Assembly (NCBI RefSeq): GCF_015056685.1
Contig: NZ_SVFW01000080.1
Location: 1-10,303 of the forward strand
Reading direction: 5' to 3'
Length of the DNA stretch: 10,303 bases
Source of the DNA: Butyrivibrio sp.
Lineage (GTDB): Bacteria; Bacillota; Clostridia; Lachnospirales; Lachnospiraceae
Shown: positions 6,999 through 10,303 of the stretch, in pieces
How the letters are laid out: every line of letters begins with the position of its first letter
Position numbering within the stretch: the first letter of the stretch is position 1
Notes under the pieces: generated by a model
Told to the model about the DNA's origin: nothing
Databases searched by the model: none
What the model saw: the letters and a program-made list of their open reading frames with translations, nothing else
Program-made: the position numbers and the translations under genes

Positions 6999-7035
6999 TA
7001 AAAAAAGCGCGATCTCCATTTGCGGAAACCGCGCT
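6999..7035 (-). terminator. First leader terminator (T1), attenuator
   Basis: AGCGCGGTTTCC (7035-7024) pairs with GGAGATCGCGCT (7017-7006) over 12 bp, two of them G-U wobbles, around a 6-nt loop. A run of seven T (7006-7000) overlaps the last pair. It starts 25 nt after the leader peptide stop codon, the expected spacing for ribosome-coupled attenuation. Confidence 0.85.
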
Positions 7036-7087
7036 GATAATACATTCGAGTATACTTACATCAAGCAAACTCCAGCGAGGTAACCAC
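7022..7087 (-). promoter_or_regulatory. Candidate antiterminator pairing
   Basis: GTGGTTACCTCGCTG (7087-7073), which is codons 16-20 of the leader peptide, can pair with CAGCGCGGTTTCCGC (7036-7022) at 12 of 15 positions, counting one G-U. The second arm includes the whole 5' arm of T1, so the two structures exclude each other. A ribosome finishing the peptide would cover part of the first arm and favour T1, whereas one stalled earlier would leave it free. The complementarity is seen; the mechanism is inferred. Confidence 0.6.
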
Positions 7088-7132
7088 ACTATTCCTATTA
7101 ACTAAATTATTAAGTCTAACTCTGATAATCAT
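7061..7132 (-). CDS. 23-residue leader peptide of the ABC exporter operon
   Basis: A short frame with ATG at 7132 and TGA at 7061-7063 encodes a 23-residue peptide that begins MIIRVRLNNLVNRN and ends TSLEFA. A very good AAAGGAGG sits 10 nt before the ATG and a good promoter lies just upstream, so it is very probably translated. It is basic in its first half and has three Arg codons of the AGA/AGG type. I recognise no family and expect it to act in cis: the position of the ribosome on it would decide between antiterminator and terminator T1. It resembles in plan, not in sequence, the bmrB leader before the B. subtilis bmrCD exporter genes. Confidence 0.75.
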   Translation of the reverse strand: MIIRVRLNNLVNRNSVVTSLEFA

Positions 7133-7172
7133 ATTGTGTTTACCTCCTTTCGTGTTTTTATTGACTATAAAT

Positions 7173-7201
7173 ACATTATTATGATTGACCGAACTTGTCA
7201 A
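7173..7201 (-). promoter_or_regulatory. Promoter of the ABC exporter leader
   Basis: Minus-strand TTGACA (7201-7196), a 17-bp spacer and TAATGT (7178-7173) give a consensus -35 with a moderate -10. Transcription should start near 7166, about 17-25 nt before the leader ribosome binding site. TTGAC...GTCAA (7185-7201) forms an inverted repeat over the -35 that could be an operator. Confidence 0.7.
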
Positions 7202-7205
7202 TAAC

Positions 7206-7220
7206 AATTTTCAGAAAATT
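7206..7220. promoter_or_regulatory. AT-rich palindrome upstream of the exporter promoter
   Basis: AATTTTCAGAAAATT is a perfect 7-bp inverted repeat around one base, 4 bp upstream of the -35 and just after the GH105 stop codon. It could be a regulator site. As a hairpin it is too weak and lacks a U-tract, so I do not call it a terminator for GH105. Confidence 0.35.
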
Positions 7221-7225
7221 CCTGT

Positions 7226-8353
7226 TCATACTGATTTATGTCTTTCAAAATAGCACAAAGCTACCAAAGCAAGTGACTGACCATATGCCATTGGTCTTAT
7301 CTGTATGTTCTTGTAGTGCTCAGCATCCATACCCATAGCAGTTCCAGCGGATACATTAAGGACAGTTCCATCTGCATCGACATTGCCGCATATAGCAAGA
7401 ACGGCCTTTTTAGCACACTCTTTGTAATCATCAGATAAAAGCCCAAGCTCGATTCCACGAATAAGCCCGGCTGCCATAGCTGCTGTTCCTGAAACCTCCT
7501 CATAGGAAGAATCATCATCAATCACAGTGTGGAACAAGCCGCTTTTTCCCTGATACTTTTTTAGAGCCTCTGCGTGATCCACGAAAGTATCTACAATAAA
7601 CTGCCTGGTTCCCTTATCCAAATAATCTGCTTTTTCAAGGAACAAAGTAACTCCCAGAGTAAACCATGAATTTCCGCGGCACCAGTACACTCCGCCAAAA
7701 TTATCATTTCTCTCAAAACTAAATCCATGATAAAAAAGCCCTGCTGTCTTGGAATAAAGGTATTTAATGTGAACAAGGAACTGATGGGTAGCCTCAGCTT
7801 TCCAGTCATCATTGTTGTACCTGATTCCCATTTGTTGCAGGAAAAGGACTGCCATAAACAAGGTATCAGCCCATATCTGGCCGTTATTTAGCATGACTCC
7901 GTTTCTATCACCGATGGCGCTGGTTACATGCTGGAATCCGCCGTCTTTTGTTTTAGGAAGTTCTTTCATCAGAAACTCTGCCTGATCCAGGCAAAGCTTT
8001 TCATATTTTTCTTTTTCAGGCATCTTATCAAGTATATTCACAAGGGTAAGATAAGGACATGTAGTGTTGATATTCCTTGAAGGAAGCCCAATCTCAAGAT
8101 TTCTTTCAAACCAATTCACAAAGAAATCCATATATCCATCTGTGTTTTTATAACTCTGCAAAAGATATAGCCCGTAAAGTCCGACTCCCTGTGGCCAGTC
8201 CCATTCTTCAATGCCATAATCACGGGCACACTTACCTGACTTTAGTACTTCCTCAAGTGGGATCTCTTTATCCTGCTCATAATCAGCTCCGCCAAGATTA
8301 AGGAGTTTATCAACCACCAGTTCAATTTTCTTTTCAAGAATTTTTGCGTCCAT
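7226..8353 (-). CDS. GH105 unsaturated rhamnogalacturonyl hydrolase
   Basis: The 375-residue protein has the (alpha/alpha)6-barrel pattern of GH88/GH105 enzymes, which remove the unsaturated uronic acid left at the non-reducing end by pectin lyases, typically from rhamnogalacturonan oligosaccharides. Landmarks are WDWPQGVGLYGL (51-62), QIWADTLFMAVLFL (159-172), where Asp163 matches the catalytic Asp of YteR, YHGF (208-211), WCRGNSW (224-230), EVSGTAAMAAGL (286-297) and PMAYGQSLALVAL (354-366). There is no signal peptide, so it acts in the cytoplasm on imported oligosaccharides. GGAGGG lies 4-5 nt before ATG. It is divergent from a GH13 gene. Substrate precision (rhamnogalacturonan versus other unsaturated glycuronides) cannot be settled here. 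Confidence 0.88.
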   Translation of the reverse strand: MDAKILEKKIELVVDKLLNLGGADYEQDKEIPLEEVLKSGKCARDYGIEEWDWPQGVGLYGLYLLQSYKNTDGYMDFFVNWFERNLEIGLPSRNINTTCPYLTLVNILDKMPEKEKYEKLCLDQAEFLMKELPKTKDGGFQHVTSAIGDRNGVMLNNGQIWADTLFMAVLFLQQMGIRYNNDDWKAEATHQFLVHIKYLYSKTAGLFYHGFSFERNDNFGGVYWCRGNSWFTLGVTLFLEKADYLDKGTRQFIVDTFVDHAEALKKYQGKSGLFHTVIDDDSSYEEVSGTAAMAAGLIRGIELGLLSDDYKECAKKAVLAICGNVDADGTVLNVSAGTAMGMDAEHYKNIQIRPMAYGQSLALVALCYFERHKSV

Positions 8354-8383
8354 TTAGCCCTCCATTATCAAAAAAGGTATAGA

Positions 8384-8402
8384 ATAATTATATCGTAATT
8401 AT
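8384..8402. promoter_or_regulatory. Inverted repeat in the GH105 promoter
   Basis: ATAATTA (8384-8390) and TAATTAT (8396-8402) are exact reverse complements around 5 bp. The site overlaps the proposed -10 elements of the minus-strand promoter, so it is a plausible operator, though AT-rich sequence makes chance symmetry likely. Confidence 0.35.
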
Positions 8403-8426
8403 GATAATAATAGTGAACTAATGCAA
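8398..8426 (-). promoter_or_regulatory. Probable promoter of the GH105 gene
   Basis: Minus-strand TTGCAT (8426-8421), 17 bp, CATAAT (8403-8398) is the best-spaced candidate. A perfect TATAAT lies a little downstream at 8392-8387 but has no good -35. Either would start the mRNA 25-45 nt before the GH105 start codon. Confidence 0.5.
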
Positions 8427-8442
8427 TTTACAAAAATTAATG

Positions 8443-8448
8443 TATAAT
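8443..8448 (+). promoter_or_regulatory. -10 box of the GH13 promoter
   Basis: A perfect TATAAT on the plus strand lies about 70 bp before the GH13 start codon. No good -35 lies 16-18 bp upstream (the best is ATGCAA, 8421-8426), which suggests that the promoter is weak alone or activator-dependent. Confidence 0.55.
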
Positions 8449-8461
8449 GGAAACGTTACCG
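8448..8461. promoter_or_regulatory. cre/LacI-family operator
   Basis: TGGAAACGTTACCG matches 12 of 14 positions of the consensus TGWAARCGYTWNCW bound by CcpA and related LacI-family regulators, and has the central AACGTT. It follows the -10 directly and covers the likely start site of the GH13 gene, a position where binding should repress. A MalR-type local regulator is an equally good reading. Confidence 0.65.
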
Positions 8462-8476
8462 GAACTTTTTTTACAC

Positions 8477-8494
8477 ATCGCTTCCTACAGCGAT
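8477..8494 (+). other. Small hairpin in the GH13 5' untranslated region
   Basis: ATCGCT (8477-8482) and AGCGAT (8489-8494) form a perfect 6-bp stem with a 6-nt loop, ending about 10 nt before the ribosome binding site. It may stabilise the mRNA; it does not cover the ribosome binding site. Confidence 0.4.
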
Positions 8495-8517
8495 AGCTTA
8501 ATATGGAGGGTTACAAA

Positions 8518-10053
8518 ATGCCTAACTGGTTAAAAGATGCTGTTTTTTATGAAATATATCCCCAGTCTTTCAAAGACACCAATGGAGATGGTATTGGTGA
8601 TTTTAATGGAATCATTGAAAAGCTTGATTATGTAAGAGAACTTGGTTGCAGTGCCCTTTGGATTAATCCTTGCTTCGATTCACCTTTTAAGGACGCCGGA
8701 TACGACGTAAGGGACTACAAAAAAGTAGCTCCCCGCTATGGCACGAATGAAGATCTCTACAGGTTGTTTAAAATCGCCCATGAGAAAGGTATCCATGTTC
8801 TGCTTGATCTCGTACCTGGTCACACATCTGAAGAACATGAATGGTTCAAAGAGAGCAAAAAAGCTACTGAAAACGAATATACAAACCGCTATGTCTGGAC
8901 CCACCACTGGATTCAGGGAATAGCAGGTCACCCTTATATAGGCGGAGAAGCTGACAGAAATGGCTGCTACATGCTTAACTTTTTCAAATGCCAGCCAGCC
9001 CTTAACTACGGATTTCTCAACAGAACAGAGGATTGGCAGCTCCCACCTGATCACCCTGACTGCATCGCCACAAGAGAAGCCATGAAAGACGTTATGCGCT
9101 TCTGGCTTGATCATGGATGCGATGGCTTTAGAGTTGATATGGCCGATTCCCTAGTAAAAGATGATGATGAGAACAAATCCGCTACAGGTGCCGTTTGGAA
9201 AAATATAAGACAAATGCTCGATGAAGAATACCCAGATGCTGCAATCATCTCCGAGTGGTCCAATCCACGTCAGGCTCTCAAGTACGGTTTCCACGCTGAC
9301 TTCTACCTTGATCATCACGGAAATGGCTACAATACCCTTCTTCGCGATTATGAAACAGAAGGCGGTGACCACAGCTTCCTTAAAAAAGACGGAAACGGCG
9401 ATATCATGCGCTTTTTAAATGATTACCTGCCCAAGTATGACGATACTAAAAATGATGGCTACATCAGCTTCATCACTTGCAATCACGACACACCTCGCCC
9501 ACGCAGAACTCTTGATATGGACGAACTTAAGATTGCCTATGCCATGTTCCTGACTCTTCCCGGCGTTCCTTTTATCTACTACGGCGATGAAATAGGAATG
9601 AGATATCTCGATGTTCCAACCAAGGAAGGCGGTTATACAAGAACCGGCACCAGAACTCCAATGCAGTGGGATAACAGCAAAAATCACGGTTTCTCAGATG
9701 CTGATGCTTCAAAGCTCTACTTACCTGTTGATAATGCTGATGATGCTCCAACTGTTGAAAATCAGCAAGACGACAAGGATTCTCTCCTTAATACAGTAAA
9801 AGAGCTCACCACTCTTCGCCACAAGTACAAAGATCTGCAGGCCGACGGCTCTTTTGAAGTTGTTTATGCCGAAGCAGAGTCTTTCCCATTCGTGTATAAG
9901 AGAGGTAAGCTGACTATTGCAATTAATCCATCAGACAAAAAAGCCTACGTAAAGCTTCCTTCCAAAGGCGAGTGTATCTATTCTATTGGGGATGTCTCTC
10001 TTAATGACTATGAGCTTAAGATGGCTCCTCAGTCTTTTGTAGTAATGCAGTAA
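8518..10053 (+). CDS. GH13 alpha-glucosidase-like hydrolase
   Basis: The 511-residue cytoplasmic protein has the GH13 catalytic barrel and a C-terminal beta domain, and should hydrolyse alpha-glucosidic bonds in imported malto- or isomalto-oligosaccharides. It has the calcium loop DTNGDGIGD (20-28), nucleophile Asp207 in GFRVDMAD, acid/base Glu246 in IISEW, and the stabiliser Asp324 in CNHDT. The RTPMQWD motif (379-385) is shared with alpha-glucosidases and trehalose synthases. Region I reads DLVPGHTS (97-104), with Gly instead of the usual Asn before His. ATG at 8518 is preferred over the in-frame ATG at 8503 because GGAGGG (8505-8510), overlapping the earlier ATG, sits 7 nt before it. The upstream cre/LacI-type site suggests sugar control. 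I cannot fix the subfamily or exact linkage. Confidence 0.9.
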   Translation: MPNWLKDAVFYEIYPQSFKDTNGDGIGDFNGIIEKLDYVRELGCSALWINPCFDSPFKDAGYDVRDYKKVAPRYGTNEDLYRLFKIAHEKGIHVLLDLVPGHTSEEHEWFKESKKATENEYTNRYVWTHHWIQGIAGHPYIGGEADRNGCYMLNFFKCQPALNYGFLNRTEDWQLPPDHPDCIATREAMKDVMRFWLDHGCDGFRVDMADSLVKDDDENKSATGAVWKNIRQMLDEEYPDAAIISEWSNPRQALKYGFHADFYLDHHGNGYNTLLRDYETEGGDHSFLKKDGNGDIMRFLNDYLPKYDDTKNDGYISFITCNHDTPRPRRTLDMDELKIAYAMFLTLPGVPFIYYGDEIGMRYLDVPTKEGGYTRTGTRTPMQWDNSKNHGFSDADASKLYLPVDNADDAPTVENQQDDKDSLLNTVKELTTLRHKYKDLQADGSFEVVYAEAESFPFVYKRGKLTIAINPSDKKAYVKLPSKGECIYSIGDVSLNDYELKMAPQSFVVMQ

Positions 10054-10077
10054 GCAATTATCACCATGATTTTATTT

Positions 10078-10122
10078 AAACAACTCTTAGTATAAGTTTT
10101 TAACTTACACTAAGAGTTGTTT
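10078..10122. terminator. Strong hairpin after the GH13 gene
   Basis: A 14-bp perfect stem (10078-10091 with 10109-10122), one A-C mismatch and 6 more pairs (10093-10098 with 10102-10107) enclose a 3-nt loop. It begins 24 nt after the GH13 stop. The 3' arm ends GTTGTTT, but no long U-tract follows, so it may be a terminator of moderate strength or an mRNA-stabilising stem. Confidence 0.65.
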
Positions 10123-10150
10123 GACTATTACGAAAACCACGACTCCAATA

Positions 10151-10179
10151 TTGAAAAATATACTACAATATGTTATATT
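10151..10179 (+). promoter_or_regulatory. Promoter of the aldo/keto reductase gene
   Basis: TTGAAA (10151-10156), a 17-bp spacer and TATATT (10174-10179) are near consensus, placing the start near 10186, about 55 nt before the ATG. The gene is therefore probably independent of the GH13 gene. Confidence 0.65.
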
Positions 10180-10239
10180 TCACTCAATTATATTGCTAAC
10201 ACTTTATTGCAGTTATCAATTAGTAAAGGGAGATTTCTT

Positions 10240-10303
10240 ATGGAGTACAGAAAAAATAAAAAAGGGGAACCAATTTCCATTTTAGGCTATGGCTGCATGC
10301 GAT
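10240..10303 (+). CDS. Aldo/keto reductase, N-terminus only (cut by window edge)
   Basis: Only 21 codons are present, and the frame stays open to the window end. They begin MEYRKNKKGEPISILGYGCMR, matching the usual first strand of aldo/keto reductases (xxYRxxxxG..hS.LG.GCMR), especially the clostridial type with a C-terminal iron-sulfur domain. Such enzymes reduce carbonyl groups with NAD(P)H in the cytoplasm. AAAGGGAG lies 7 nt upstream of ATG. Family is likely; the iron-sulfur subtype and the substrate lie outside the window. Confidence 0.75.
   Translation, partial: MEYRKNKKGEPISILGYGCMR

Noticed and set aside
7022..7087. T-box leader, because GTGGTTACC resembles the T-box core GGTGGNACC
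   Set aside because: The transcript before it is only about 80 nt, too short for Stem I, and the same bases lie in a well-initiated short frame.

Overview
This window looks like chromosome from a rumen- or gut-type member of Lachnospiraceae, with Butyrivibrio or Pseudobutyrivibrio as the closest fit. That placement is inferred from the moderately low G+C, strong AGGAGG-type ribosome binding sites, clostridial-type intrinsic terminators, the plant-polysaccharide enzymes, and a purine pathway that uses a PurO-type IMP cyclohydrolase plus a stand-alone AICAR transformylase. No 16S or other taxonomic marker is present.

Layout. Positions 1-1086 hold no convincing gene. They contain a bidirectional terminator-like hairpin (18-67), three and a bit degenerate 74-bp tandem repeats (83-330), a 62-bp repeat pair and further GGGCATATA motifs in both orientations (361-632), and a 124-147 bp imperfect hairpin element (748-894). 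A minus-strand purine operon follows: promoter, ZTP (pfl) riboswitch with overlapping terminator, IMP cyclohydrolase (2363-3070), AICAR transformylase (1087-2265) and a terminator (about 995-1045). Upstream on the same strand is a two-gene heterodimeric ABC exporter (3287-5071 and 5117-6871). Its roughly 295-nt leader encodes a 23-residue peptide followed by two intrinsic terminators and alternative pairings, which is the architecture of ribosome-mediated attenuation. Next come a minus-strand GH105 unsaturated rhamnogalacturonyl hydrolase (7226-8353) and, divergently, a plus-strand GH13 alpha-glucosidase-like enzyme (8518-10053). They share a 164-bp control region with a cre/LacI-type operator. 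A terminator-like hairpin, a good promoter and the first 21 codons of an aldo/keto reductase close the window.

How the parts work together. The two purine genes supply the last two steps to IMP, and the upstream riboswitch senses ZTP, which accumulates when 10-formyl-tetrahydrofolate, the cosubstrate of the transformylase, runs short. The ABC pair has complementary defects (Asp for the catalytic Glu in one subunit, LSNGQ signature in the other), so the dimer should have one consensus and one degenerate ATP site. Its leader suggests induction when translation of the short peptide is slowed, for example by a ribosome-targeting antibiotic. The most interesting candidate for something undescribed is this leader: one stall could disarm both terminators through a relay of alternative pairings.
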